DNA of 64,000 nt. Source: Symbiodinium natans (taxonomy: Eukaryota > Sar > Dinophyceae > Suessiales > Symbiodiniaceae). The stretch spans positions 707,683-771,682 of the forward strand of contig CAJNDS010001635.1 of assembly GCA_905221605.1 (NCBI GenBank), in the 5' to 3' direction. The notes beneath the pieces were generated by a model. The model was given only the letters and a program-made list of their open reading frames with translations, searched no databases and was not told the origin of the DNA. Every line of letters starts with the position of its first letter. Positions within the stretch are counted from its first letter, which is position 1. Below, in pieces: positions 30,346-42,654 of this stretch. Position numbers and translations under genes: made by a program.

Positions 30346-31300
30346 AATCCTTTTTTTGCCTTAGATAGGCGGGTCTGTGAAGGTGCAAGATTGCGCCTAA
30401 TGAGCAACTTGGTGAAAATCCTTCTGTTAGATGCCAAAAATCACAAAAACTAGCAATTTTGTGAAAATCCTTGTGTTTTGGCCTTAGATTGGTGTCTGTG
30501 AAGGCGCAAAATTGCCCACAAAAATGAGCATTTGGTGAAAATGCTCATGTTTTGTCCTTAGATAGGGGTCCGTCAAGGCGCCACATCGCAAACAATCACG
30601 AAAATATGTTTTGGCCTTAGGTAGGGGTTCGTCAAGGCGCCACGTTGCAAACAAATCACCTAAATAAGCCGGTGAAGGCGCAAAATTACCAAAAGTCGCA
30701 ATCTGGTAACATCCTTATGTTTTGGCCTTAGCTGGGGGTGGGCGCAGGCGCAAAATTACAAAAAGCACCAAAAGCAGCAGTTTGATGGTAATCCTTATGT
30801 TTTGGCCTTGGATAGGGGTCCGTCAAGGCGCCACATTGCAAAAAACAACCAAACTCAGGAAAATCACAAAAATCAGCAATTTGATGAAAATCCTTTTGTT
30901 TTGGCCTTAGCTGAGGGTCGGTGAACGCGCAAAATTGCAAAAAATCACGAAAAATTGAAAATCCGGATGTTTTTGCCTTACCTGGGGGTCTGTGAAGGTG
31001 CAAAATTGCCAAAAATCGCCCAAATGAACAATTTGGCGAAAACACCTATGTTTTTGGCTTTAGCTGGGGTCCGTGCAAGACGCAAAATCATCAACATCAG
31101 CAATTTGGTGAAAACCCTTTTGTTTTTGGCCTTCATTGGGGGTCCGTGAAGGTGCAAAATTGGAAAAAGTCACCGCAATGAGCAATTTGGTGAAAATCCT
31201 TATGTTAAGTTGGGGTACCTGAAGGAGCAAAAAAGGGGAAAAAATCCAACAAAATGAGCAATTTGGTGAAAACCCTTATGTTTTGGTCTGAGATGGAGCT
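30346..31300. repeat. Degenerate ~75-bp tandem repeat, about 12 copies
   Basis: Each unit has 'AGCAATTTGGTGAAAATCCT', then 'TATGTTTTGGCCTTAG', then 'GGGGGTCCGTGAAGGCGC' and 'AAAATTGC'. Spacing varies from about 58 to 111 bp. It closes the right edge of the satellite block. No gene. Confidence 0.85.
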
Positions 31301-32404
31301 GTGTAAAGGGTCCTTCCGAGTCCTTGCTCAGAAGACTTGTTCCTTTTCAATCTTCAAGGGTTTTAAAGAATGTAAGAGATTTTTTCTAATTTTAAGGGGC
31401 CTCTGTGGCATATTCGTTAAGTATCAACAATCTTCTTCTGAAAGAACCCTCCGAGTTTTATCTCCTGAAAAGAGGAAAAGGAAAATGCTAAGCGAAGCGT
31501 TCACTCATTGTTTTCCCCTAAATCCGATCTGAATTCACTAGATCTTCAGCGAATATGGTTTGGAATAGGGTTAGGCTTAAGCTTCAGCCATAAGGTTCGC
31601 GATTCTCCCCCCTTTCCCGCAACCTCGTCGTGCCCAGGTGCGTGGTTTAAGAATCTAGAATTAATAAACCTCAGTGTCCGGCGCAAACCTTAAACAACTA
31701 AGGCTCATGCGTGCGTTTTGGTCTTAAACGTTAAAGGAATAGGTTTAGGAATAAGGCTATGTCCCAAAACTAAATAAGAAGCATGTGTAAATCTTGGAAT
31801 TTACCCTAAGCCTTCGTCGAATACGCTCAAATCTAAACCTTAAACGAGAAGGGTTTATGAGATATGTATTTGTGAGTATTGGGGATGATGTGTGTGTGAG
31901 AAATGAGAATTGTTCTGGGTGACCCTTTGGGAAACATTGAAATGACAACCCATGTACTTGCGAGCAAGTTGGGCTTGTGGGAAGGCCCAGAACCCAGATA
32001 CTTGCTCACAATATTCTCGCTGGATCGGGGTTACATACAAAAACCCAATGCCCTCAAATCCTAGTCTTACGGTTTGAGGATTCCCGCCCTTTCCTCTCCA
32101 TTTCTCTATGTGATATACAATACATATACGATACATACCTACAAGATGTGGGTAGAAATTCTAGCTGCTCCTCGTCGAAAGGAAAAAAGAAAATATCTGG
32201 ACAGACTTGAAGAGAGAAGAGAACGATGGAACAGCAATGAGAAGCAAGAAGGATAGCCAAAACAGTCGATATCATGTTCCCTTCATCGTTTGTTCTTTTG
32301 TCTTCGGTTTGAGAGGAGCACGTAAAGAAGAGAAAAGAAGAGAAGAGATGGAGACTGAGGGGAGGGGAGTTTTTCCTCCTCTTACCTATCAGTTTCTCAA
32401 TAAG
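31301..32404. other. Intergenic, no supported gene
   Basis: Mostly unique, lower-GC sequence. Several open frames of 60-110 codons overlap on both strands without recognisable motifs. Confidence 0.45.
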
Positions 32405-33086
32405 ATAAGAGAGAAGGGCTCTTGTCCATTCTTTGTTGTTTGCCCCCTGCAGTCTCTTCCTCTCTCGCTGAACGAGAAAAGAAAAGAGCAAGGGCCAGCA
32501 AGGGCAACGAAAAGAGACAAGAAAAACTCCTTCCTCCTTTTTTAGCAGTTCCCTTGAATTTCCTAAACGCAAAAGAACAGAAGACCTGGGAACGCAGGAG
32601 AGAAAGAAAGCAAAAGAGAGGGTGTAAGGGCTCTCAGCCCTGCTCTACGGGGGGGGGGGGGCTCCCTTCTTGCCAGGAACAAAGCAATCCACCCTGCCCT
32701 CTTTCCCGCCCATTAACTTCTCTTTTCCTTGTCCTCTTGTGTATTCATTTGTCACGTACAAGAGAACAAAGAAGAGAGAAGAGAGAGGAGGCTGTATTCT
32801 TGCATGTTCAGCTTTTCTGCTGTAAGAAAAGCGCTAAAGGAGTGGGACAAGAGTGAAACTGGCACCTTGTATATGTATTTGTCTTTCTGTAACGATAGAC
32901 TACAGAACAGGGATAAGAGGGGAGAAGGAATTTCTTCGCCCTGTTGTATGCCCAAAAAGAGCAAAGGGAAGACTTGTTCCCCAAACAGTCTACTGTTGTT
33001 TTCACCCCACATTCTGCAGCGAAGCAAAGAATCTCTCTTTCCATCTCGTCTTATCCATCTGCTTCTCGTCTCGAAGAAAGGGACAA

Positions 33087-33127
<41 letters not shown>

Positions 33128-33134
<7 letters not shown>

Positions 33135-33198
33135 CTGAGAGCTGAGAGCTGAGAGCTGAGAGCTGAGAGCTGAGAGCTGAGAGCTGAGAGCTGAGAGC
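33128..33198. repeat. GAGAGCTGA microsatellite at left gap edge
   Basis: Eight consecutive 9-bp units (GAGAGCTGA) follow a GA run (33090-33127) and stop at the N gap. Confidence 0.95.
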
Positions 33199-33298
33199 NN
33201 NNNNNNNNNNNNNNNNNNNNNNNNNNNNNNNNNNNNNNNNNNNNNNNNNNNNNNNNNNNNNNNNNNNNNNNNNNNNNNNNNNNNNNNNNNNNNNNNNN
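33199..33298. other. Assembly gap, 100 Ns
   Basis: Exactly 100 N characters, the usual placeholder for a gap of unknown size. Simple repeats on both sides differ (GAGAGCTGA left; GAGCGAG and GAGAAGA right), so real sequence is missing. Confidence 0.99.
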
Positions 33299-33309
33299 AG
33301 CCTGCTCTA

Positions 33310-33433
33310 GGGAGAGAGAGCGGAGAGGGGAGAGGAGAGAGGAGCGAGGAGCGAGGAGCGAGGAGAGAGAAGAGAGAAGAGAGAAGAGAGAAGAGAGAAG
33401 AGAGAAGAGAGAAGAGAGAAGAGAGAAGAGAGA
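33310..33433. repeat. GGAGCGA / GAGAAGA microsatellite at right gap edge
   Basis: Short GAGCGAG units followed by about ten GAGAAGA units. Confidence 0.95.
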
Positions 33434-34640
33434 AGGATGAGATGTTTCCTTGCGTGTTCATGTTTTTACTTCCCAGGATCAGAGCTGAACAGATCTAGAG
33501 GAGAGGAGAGGGAGTTTCTTCTTTTCCGCTTATTTATCCGTTGTTTCTCAAGAAAACAGAGAGAGATGCACTCTTGTCCAGTACTGTGCCTTCCTCTCTG
33601 GCTGACTGAGAAAAGACAAGATCAAGGACATCAAAGGGACAGGGAAACCAATCTATCCCTAAAAAAGGAACAGAAGACATAGGATCGCAGGCAAATGAGA
33701 GCGAACACGGGAAATCAACCCTGCTCTAGGGAAGAGGGAGCCTCCTTCTGCAACGGACAAAACAAAGCTTTCTTCCCTTTCTCTTAGCACTCTTGTCAGT
33801 TCCATGCACTTTTCTTTCTCTTGTCTGTTCCTGGCCCCTTCTTCTTGTATAAAAGTTCTTCTCCCCTGCAAGAAAACAGCCAGAGCGGAGAATCGGAGAG
33901 GAGGGGGAGTCTCTTCCCAGTCTTATGTACCCAGTCTTCTCAATAAGAAAAAAGAGAGAGGAGCACTCTTGTCCAGCTTCCCTCCTACTGTGTCTTCCTC
34001 TCTCGCTGACTGAGAAAAGACAAGATCAAGGACAGCGCAGGGGTTTTTTCGTTTATCTATCCCTTTGAATCTCCTCAAAAAAAGGAACAGAAGACATAGG
34101 AGCGCAGGAGAGAAAGAGGGCAAACGGGAGCGAACACGGGAAATCAACCCCCTTTCTGCAACGGACAAAACAAAGCTTCTTGTTTTCACGCTCTTTCCCT
34201 CGGTTTTTGTCAAAAAGAGAAGAGAGAAGCACTCTTGTCAGCTCCTTGCACTTTCTCTCTGGTGTCTGTTCCTGGTTCCTCTTCTTATATAAAAGTTCTT
34301 CTCCTCTGCAAGATAAGAGCCAAAGCAGAGATTCAGACAGGAGGGGAGTCTCTTCTCAGTCTTATGTGCCCAGTCATCTCAATAAGAAAAGAGAGAGAAG
34401 CATTCTTGCCCATGCGTTGTTGTTTCCCTTCTACTGTCCATTCCTCTCTCGCAGAGTGCAGACTGAGAAAAGACAAGATTAATTCAGGACAGCCAAAGGG
34501 GACAGGGAAACCTTATTTGTCCTCTTTAGTAGCTTAGCACTTCCCTTGAATACCTACAATCGACAAAATTGGAGACATAGGAACAAGGGACAGAAAGAAA
34601 ACAAAAGAGATGGTATAAGGGAACTCAGCCGCTGCAGGGG

Positions 34641-35652
34641 AGGAGGTCCCTTCTTGCAACGAACGTGGCGATTTTGCGAAAGGCTGAAAGTTAATGGTCT
34701 ACCTGCTTTAGTCGGGGCCCCTCTACTAAGTCATTTTGGCTGGGCTATTCAAGTGGCTGGCCTGCAACCCAACCATTTGGTCTCTGACACTGCTCCTGCC
34801 TGTCCGAAACGTGTTGCCTTGCCTTTTGCTTGCGGCCTCTTTGCTGCCGTTGCATTTCGACCCACAGTGTGCCATTGTGCGAAGCTGCACGCCCGCTCTC
34901 CCATCAGAAATCGTTCGAGTCGCATAGATGAGCTTGAAAAGAAAACCCTAGACACTTCACCGTAAACCCTACACGTGAAACCCTAAATGCTCCACAAGGG
35001 GCGGGTCCCTATAGGGTTTCAGGTTTGTAGTCCCCACACCTTGAAGCCTTATAGGGTTTATTGTTCAACCATGAACCCCAGACCTTTCAGATTCACCGTG
35101 TATTTAACAACAAGAATGTTTCACAGTAATTTTCGTTCGAGCACCTGTCCCAACAATAGGTTAGTTGGAGGGTATATCGTTGTTATTCCGTTTTGCGGGG
35201 CGTTCGCGTGCACGGGGCATGAAGGGCATGAACTCGCATGCACGGGCATGAATTCAAAAAATGAAGTATCTGCTCACAGTATTCTCGTGATACCGTGTCC
35301 GAATGTTTCATAATCTTTTTAAAAAACAACCTATCCCAAGAATAGGTTCCCACGGCGTCCTCTCCCCTAGAGCTTAGGGGTAGGTCTTTGGGGTTCAGTG
35401 CGAAAGAAACACACGGTGTAGTCTCTCTGTTTCGCCTCTAGGGAGGTAGGTAGGCTCTTGTTTTATTATATTTTCTTGTTTTTCGGGCTTAGGGTTTAGG
35501 GTTAGGGTTTAGTGTTGGGGTTTTGAAGCAGTCTTCAGAGGAGCGTGATGGCCCTATTCGATAACTCTGTTAATCGTAGCAGTAGTATAGGCTAGTATGA
35601 AAACAAAGAAAGAGGTCAAATCATACATAAAGGTTCCTGCCTCATATATATA

Positions 35653-35686
<34 letters not shown>

Positions 35687-36928
35687 TATTTTATTTATTT
35701 ATTTATATCTGTAAGTTTATATTTATATTTATATTCAATATTCATATTCATATTCATATTCATATATATATATATATTATTTATATTTATTTTTATTTGT
35801 TATACACACACGTTGTATTAATGCATTTGTTAATGCATTTATACACACCCACACACATACACACATAGACATACACCAGACGGTACAACCAGGCGCAGGT
35901 ATACGGCGCTCCTTTGACGAACATGACCAGTGCCTGGGCAAGGACAGCGTCGGAGGCTTTGCGTATCTCAAGAAACAGGGTCGGTTTACGTGTCTACTTG
36001 TGTCGTTGAACCCTAAACCCGTCACACCTATCAACTTCGGCTCTGAGGCAGCGCAGTTGATCGCCTCCGCTTGAGCAAGAGGATCGGGACACGGGCCGCG
36101 TCCAACATTACTTGGGCTGCCACACAGGCAGGGGAAGCTTGTACAGAACGTGCGAAGACTTTCCTTCTGGACATTTAGAAGCAGCCGCAACAGCCTAGAA
36201 ACCAGTGGCAAAGATCATCTAGATTCAGGTCGGTGTTTTACGGAGCACCCGACTCATGAAAGCTCCAAGTAGCCATTCTGCGTTAGGAGGGGTAGGGCAC
36301 AGAGGGCCCAGGAAGTGATCCATGTAAGTCGGGAGTTCAAATTCAGGATGCCCCTGAACCCCCAAACGCCTGAACTACTAGTTGCCTAAGAACCCCCAAA
36401 AAATGAAAAGTTGTCCCCCTTATAAGGACAACATAGAGTCTTAGAGAGATGTTCGTTTATTTGTTTTTTCTTCTTATTTTTTTTTTTTTTTGGGGGGGGG
36501 GGGGTCCTTAAGCAGCAAATAGTAGTTAAAGCAGACTTATGAAACCCCTGGAGGCTTCCTCCGACCCCCCTTCTTTGATGGACTCCTTGGGAGACCTGGT
36601 TCTGGGTGCGGCCAGGAAGGCGCCTACAGGGTTTAGGGCTTAGGGGTTAGGGTTTAGGGCTTAGGGCTTCAGGGGTTCAGGGTGCAGCAGGGACCGGGAG
36701 GGGGGGGGGGGGGGGGGGGTTTGGGGCAATAAGGGCCTGAAAAAGCCCGACGAAGGATGTGTGCACAAGGGCTTGAAGGTCTGGGCTTTGGGGGCTTTGC
36801 TCGCGGAATGTGTGTGGGGATTTGAGCGCTTGCAGTAGAAGCCCCTCAGAGCTCTGCAGAATCCCTGACTGTGTGGACTTGCCCACGGTAGTCGTGGCAA
36901 AGAGGAACCTATTGAAAGCCCAACAAAC
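34641..36928. other. Intergenic with one hydrophobic open frame and TA microsatellites
   Basis: A + frame at 34736-34927 reads 'LFKWLACNPTIWSLTLLLPV' and other hydrophobic residues. It could encode a small membrane protein but overlaps another equally open frame, so neither is called. TA-type repeats fill 35643-35800. Telomere-like units at ~35490 and 36635. G-runs at 36492 and 36698-36720. A frame at 36063-36177 ('LRLSKRIGTRAASNITWAA') may be an exon, but no family is recognised. Confidence 0.35.
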
Positions 36929-37008
36929 AGAGAGATTTGGGATGTTCCCCCATGTACTAAATCCCTATTAAGGTCTGTTAGTATAAGGGGGACATCCCAA
37001 AGAGAGAT
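36929..37008. mobile_element. Family E element, intergenic copy with 8-bp duplication
   Basis: A 64-bp element (36937-37000) begins TTGGGATGTTCCCCC and ends GGGGGACATCCCAA. It is flanked by an exact AGAGAGAT on both sides. It is a shortened relative of the PPR intron at 10900-11016. Confidence 0.85.
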
Positions 37009-37511
37009 CCAGATCCGGCTGCTTCCGCCTTGGGAGGCGAACGTGGTGGAATTGTCGCAGTTAGCCTGGGCTGTCGCCACGCTACAGACCTCCGAGCAGG
37101 CCGGAGCCTTCCTATGTATGTGGGCTTCCGAAAATAGGGGGTACCCTTCTTGGGGGGTCCCTTTGAAATTACGAGTGGGTGAGGATGGGGCGACATGGGG
37201 GGGGGGAGGTGGAAGGCAGGGGACCAGGCTTGGATTTGGGGTTCCATAAAGGGGGGGGTAACGCGCGCTCCTTCCCACGTTTGCCCTCGGCTGCCTTGCA
37301 AGTAGCTTAGGCTTCTTTTTTTGATTCTTCAAGACCCTGGGCTTTTAAGAGTCTTTTTCAGACTCTGCCTACTTAGTCGATATAGTTTCTTATCGTACTC
37401 CTGGACCGCCCCGGGTTCCTTGATTCCCAGAGGGTGCCCTGGGGGCGCTACCAGTATGCGTATGGACTTTGAAGCAGAGCCCTGGCAGGAACGCCACTAG
37501 TTATAGGGTTC

Positions 37512-37611
37512 TTGGGACGTTCCCCCTTATACTAGCAGTCCTTCATAGGCGTTATAATCAGAATATTAAAATCCCAATGAAGGACCGTCAGTGCAAGGGG
37601 GAACAGCCCAA
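37512..37611. mobile_element. Family E element, intergenic copy 3
   Basis: Left TTGGGACGTTCCCCCTTAT pairs with right AAGGGGGAACAGCCCAA. 'AGTCCTTCATAGG' and 'ATGAAGGACCGT' are further inverted matches. The flanking duplication is no longer recognisable. Confidence 0.75.
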
Positions 37612-37796
37612 TACAGGGATCTGAAATCTGAGCCCCCATGGCGGTGCGGCCCACATCCTGACATGTGGGCCAATGTGGGCTCCCCACACTGCGTATCTGG
37701 ATGTCGTGCTCAGAAGGATGGATCGCCTTAACAGCTCTCGACTTGATAGTTCAGGGATCCACAGGACGTCCTAAAACCTTAAGCCCTTAGCCCTAA

Positions 37797-37893
37797 ATCA
37801 AAAACCCTAAACCCTAAACCCTAAACCCTAAACCCTAAACCCTAAACCCTAAACCCTAAACCCTAAACCCTAAACCCTAAACCCTAAACCCTA
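37797..37893. repeat. Interstitial telomere array (CCCTAAA)n, near perfect
   Basis: About thirteen uninterrupted CCCTAAA units. Confidence 0.95.
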
Positions 37894-38038
37894 CCTTTTT
37901 GTAAGGTTGCAGAGCAGAGGCTCAAGCCTAGTCTGGTCTTCCTTGTCAGGCGCTGCTGGACGCCTCGTCACAAGCCGCCAGGGCACAGCTGGCGGACTCC
38001 CGCACGCAGGAGTCGGCAGGCATATCGGAGCAGTTTGG

Positions 38039-38145
38039 AGGGTTTAGGGTTTAGGGTTTAGGGTTTAGGGTTTAGGGTTTAGGGTTCAGGGTTCAGGGTT
38101 CAGGGTTCAGGGTTTAGGGTTTTAAGTTTAGAGTTCAGGGTTTAA
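38039..38145. repeat. Interstitial telomere array (GGGTTTA)n, opposite orientation
   Basis: About fourteen units, with GGGTTCA variants clustered in the right half. It faces the array at 37797-37893 across a ~145-bp spacer. Confidence 0.92.
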
Positions 38146-38694
38146 GATCCTGGACTCCCCCGTAATCCCTGTCTTGAACCCCAGCCCACTAATGCGGCCC
38201 TTATCCCCCTTCTGCTAGGGGTGAATTAGGCTCCCCATAAGGTAAGGACTAATACAAAGTGACGTCCTTAAGGTCAAAAGATGGGTACATGCCTAGTCGT
38301 CGCCGCCCCTTCGTTTTTGCAACTGCACTGTTTTTCGAGGCATCAATAGACCATTCGACTATTGGACCAATAGGCTTTCCCGCATATATACCGCAGACCA
38401 TGAGGATATAGGCCTTTGAACAAAACCTGCAACTTCCTGCACCCTCAACTTGTGCGCCCGGAACGGGTTATCATATGTCCGCACTTGTCTCGGGTGGACC
38501 CTAAACCCTATAAACCCTAAAAACTAAACCCTCAACCCCCATGCGTGAGAAGGCTTGGCATGGTCCCGCGGCACTGCCATGCACTGCGAGGAGGCGGTAC
38601 CAGGCAGTCGGTACCATAGGGGTCTGAACAACTGCCAATCGGGCAATCGTATTCCCTCATGGGTTTAGGGTTGAGGGTTTAGGGTTTAGGGTTC

Positions 38695-38800
38695 AATTGC
38701 CAATCGGACAATTGTATTCCCGTATGCCCCGATATAATTATACTAAATCATAATCCCCAAAACCCTGTTTAATATTCTAATGATTAAGGCCCCTCTATTG
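38695..38800 (+). mobile_element. Family I short element, copy 2
   Basis: It shares 'CCCCAAAACCCTGTTTAAT', 'TTCTAATGATTAAGGCCCCT' with the copies at 12947 and 51246. The left part is diverged; 'CCAATCGG(G/A)CAAT(C/T)GTATTCCC' just before it is duplicated at 38635 and 38700. Confidence 0.45.
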
Positions 38801-39090
38801 CCACGATGTCCTGGTCTAAAATCCCAAGCGCGTGAAAATCCTGGAGCCCTAAAGTGGCGCAGATCTTTGGCTTTTTCTTGGAGCGATTAAGTATGCTCTT
38901 TTGCCCCCCCCCCCCCCCAGGCGTAGCGGCGAGTTTCGATGAAACTTGAGGGTCTAGGGGTGAGGGCGTGTACGCTGAGTGTAAGGTCGGCTTCTGTGGC
39001 TCTTCGCGAGAGCTTCGCAAGCGTTGAAGCCGTCTACGACCAGCCCACAACGGCTTATCTTGTGCAAGCACGCGTTTCTGAATATTTGTT

Positions 39091-39326
39091 GGAACCCTAA
39101 ACCCTAAACCCTAAACCCTAAACCCTAAACCCTAAACCCTAAACCCAGGCATCCCCGACACCTGCTAGAGCTCGGAATCTGGGGCTTTGGGTTTGGGCAG
39201 CCTCTCCACCTGCTTGAAGAGAGTCCTTCGCCTGCGTGCACGGGTTTAGGGTTTAGGGTTTAGGGTTTAGGGTTTAGGGTTTAGGGTTTAGGGTTTAGGG
39301 TTTAGGGTTTAGGGTTTAGGGTTTTG
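39091..39326. repeat. Two facing telomere arrays: (CCCTAAA)n then (GGGTTTA)n
   Basis: 39091-39146 holds about eight CCCTAAA units; 39239-39326 holds about twelve GGGTTTA units. They are separated by about 90 bp of unique sequence. Confidence 0.95.
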
Positions 39327-42300
39327 CACATGTTGCAAGTTGAGCTCATGCCTGGGAGGTGGTGTTGCGAGCCATGCCATAGGTCTAATGGCAGAGTCCA
39401 CCGAGCCATGGCATGATGGGATTCCGGGTTTAGGATTTAGGGTTTAGGATTTAGGGTTTAGGGTGGATTAATTGAGTAGTGTCCTATCAAGTTGTGCCTG
39501 AAGCTTGGTGCCGCGAAGTGGCGACTCTCGCCCTGCAGTCATAGGCACTGTGGTGTGGGGGCGGGCTGGGCAGAAAGGGCAGCAGTCGAGTCCCTTGTGA
39601 AAAAGGGTGGATTAATTAGGGTTTAGGATTTAGGGTTTAGGGTGGATGCTAAAGCACTCAATAATTATTGAATGGAGCTATTGTGTGCCCTGTCATGCTG
39701 TCCAATGTCTGTGTAGCTGCTATCTCTTCGTGCAGTGCGGGCGTGCGTGTGTTGCTGATCTCTTGGATTGAAGGAAAGTGCTTACCCAGACCCATCAGCC
39801 ACACCATTCGAAGAGAGCCAAGACAACCTGCCAGCTAGTCGGGAATAGGGCTTAGGGCACCTTCAACTCACTGGATCCTGCCCTAAACCCTCGACCCTAG
39901 ACCCTAGACCCTAAACCCTAAACCCTAAACCATAACTTAAACCCCAAAGCCCTTATGCCAAGGAGCGGGACCCGGCGACCGCGGCCCGGCCCTTTACCAC
40001 GGCCCGCCTGATGGGCCGGTCGCCTCCCGATGCAGCTGGGGGCCAGGAGCCCGCGACTTGAGGGTTTGGGGTTTGGGGTCTGGGGTTTAGGGCGGCTCGG
40101 GAAGTTGGAGTTTTCGCTTGGGTCCAGTCAAGGCTGACTGGTAGCTTTGATCGCAACACGATTTCGTATGGCAAAACATCAGGAAATACCAGTGTTGGAA
40201 CTTGTGCTATAGGCTCTTGAATTGGGATCTGAGATTTTCTGTAGTCAAGAATTAGTGACATCAAGATGACGTTTGCTAAAAAATATTTGCCACTGCACAA
40301 GACACACTCGCTCCTCGGGCAGTGTGCTTGTGCTGCGAAGATACATTGTCCCATGGATACTTCACGTGTTGAAGAATCAATATCCACATGACTTGATATA
40401 ATCCTTGGCAAGCCGAGAAACTAAGTGTTGGGATTTACGAGTTTGGAGAGATTCGTCGGGTCACATGCATGTAGTGGTGATCTTTAAAACCGTTTCATGT
40501 TTGTGAGTGTTTGTGAAGTCACAGAAGCGAGTCTTTTTGTGTAAGCAAAGGTTTCATGTAAGGCTTATCTGCACTTCCACTGGTGCTTTCGGGCTTCATA
40601 GGCCTTGAAGGTTCTTGACCTTCCCTTGAGTCGCCAGGCTGCGAGCATCATTTGTGAGCTCACGGCCCAGGGGCCTTCGAACCTCGTAGCCTGGCAGGGA
40701 ACGGGCAAGGAACACAATCTACAAACCTATCTAGTGAGGATGACTCCTGCCCTCATGCCTTAGCGACTCCTGTGTGCATGTGTGTGCCTGTGCAAGAAAC
40801 AAAAGCCACCAGTAGCAGCACTCTAGGATTGCTTGTACTTAGACAGGGCACTCTCTGCCATTCTTTTGCTGAAGTAACACCGCTAATCACGCCCAATGAG
40901 ATGGAGTGACTAAAGAACTCTCATGCTGCGACCATGTCTAGGAGAATGTTGAGACAAAGATCCTTTTTCAACACTACCATAGTCATTTGAAGCCAGTCCA
41001 ACACATGGTCAAGATCACTCATGGATCAAGCATTTGGGCCATTTGGGTAAACCCGAAATCCAAAACCCTAAGTTCTTCCAGCTATGCGGGTGGCAAAAGA
41101 GCAGCAATACCCTAGCGAGAGTTCTGCGGATGCCTTAATCTAAGCCCTAAACCCTAAAGCATCAGGCTCGGAGGCACACAGCTGCCCTATTGCCGCACGC
41201 TTTGGCAACGAGTGCCGCTGCTGCCGGTTTTGCACTATGGCACTAGGACTAGCATCATCTGACCCCCTGTACCCTTGTTCCTTTGCAATGGTTGTAGGTT
41301 CCCTTCAACCCCATAGAATAAAGAAGTGTATACACTATGCGTATATATATATATGTACCCTATACATATATATATATATATATGTACCGACTATAATAAA
41401 TATATATATATATATATATACCCTTTGTGCGTACTATCGGCACTCTGCCGAAACACGCTTGGTGCGAGGTTTCTGCTGCCATCCAGCGCGTCCCAGAGCT
41501 TACGCCGCAGCACGCGGCAAACAGGTTCCTAGTCTAGGGTTTAGGGTTTAGGGTTCAGGGTTTAGTGTTTAGGGTTTAGCATTTAGGGTTTTATGGCCCT
41601 TCGTGCTTTGTGTTGTGTTACCGCAAGATCAGATAAGAAGACATGTTTTTTAGATGCAATACTGCCGCCAGATCACGAGCCTCCGCGACGCAGCGGGCCG
41701 TTGGCAGGCGCAATGAGTGGCCAAGACACAATACTCCCAAACCAGCTCCGAAGCCCAAATTAAGAAGTCTCAGGGCCTAAGCTCGCCCCCCCCCCCCCAA
41801 GGGCAAAAAGACCCTCAACCCCAAACCCTTACCCGAAACCCTAAACCCAGGTTGGACATGACAGGGCCCTGAGGTCAAGCAGTGGTATGCATGGGCTGCT
41901 AGTCACTGGTCGCTCGGAACCTGAGTCTGCAGCAGGGCCTCGCCGTCGGCACTGTCGGCTGCCACCATGGGGCGTCCCCACCTCAGGAAGAGCCCTAAAC
42001 TTTGGCCCTAAACCCTCAACCCTACACCCTACTGTACACCCTAAACCCTGACCCCACTGTTGCGTGAACATTTTTTGGAACTGTGTTTTTGGCTTGTAGG
42101 GCTTTCGGGGGACTTGCCAGGTTCGATCGGAGACTTACGAACATTGTTTACTTCTATGTGCAGCTTCCGTTCGCTACGTTGGACACTGTAAGATTAGTAT
42201 TTTTTACAGTCTCAACGTGACGTGATCCGCTGTACATGTCTTGTGATGAACTATCTCGTGGATAGTAAGCTCCAGCGAAAACCGGCTGATCGCACGATCA

Positions 42301-42654
42301 TTCCTTGCCGAGTCTGCGGTGGTAGCCTCGCACCTGGGCTTTGGCTTCTGATCCATTTCCCCAATTATTCTCGCCCCCCCCCCCTCCCCACGGGTACATC
42401 CGGACATCCGGGGCCAGAATCTCTCGTATTCGGGGGTTTCGGGTTTGGGAAATGCAGCTTGGAAGCCTGAATGCGGCGGTGCTTTTCAATGAGTTTCAAA
42501 TTGACCACTCAAACCTACCCTCTGATATCTTATGTAGTGATTTCGAAGGCCCCTCGGTCCGAGGATATGAGGGAGGTTATCGTGTTGCGGAGGAATTGTT
42601 TAGGGCATGTAGGGGGTCACCCATGGTTCTTTAAGGCCCCATCCTCAGAGTTGT

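Larger units (their letters stand above)
32405..34640. repeat. Large degenerate tandem repeat (~400 bp) rich in GAGA/CTCT, spanning the gap
   Basis: Recurring landmarks in order are 'CACTCTTGTCCA', 'CTTCCTCTCTCGCTGA', 'GAGAAAAGACAAGA', 'GGAACAGAAGACATAGGA', 'AAATCAACCCTGCTCTA', 'CTTCTGCAACGGACAAAAC' and 'ATAAAAGTTCTTCTCC'. Copies start near 32415, 33567, 33963, 34230 and 34405. Short frames across it are repeat-derived. Confidence 0.75.
37612..42654. other. Gene-poor region dense in telomere-like arrays
   Basis: It holds the longest interstitial telomere arrays in the window (listed separately), a family I element, TA repeats (41338-41425) and poly-C runs (38904-38918, 41787-41799). A minus-strand frame at 39953-40411 ('VLPYEIVLRSKLPVSLDW') is not recognised and is not called as a gene. 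Confidence 0.45.

Noticed and set aside
36661-37332. Minus-strand 223-codon frame with Pro runs
   Set aside because: The Pro runs come from a poly-G tract at 36698-36720, and a family E element interrupts the frame.
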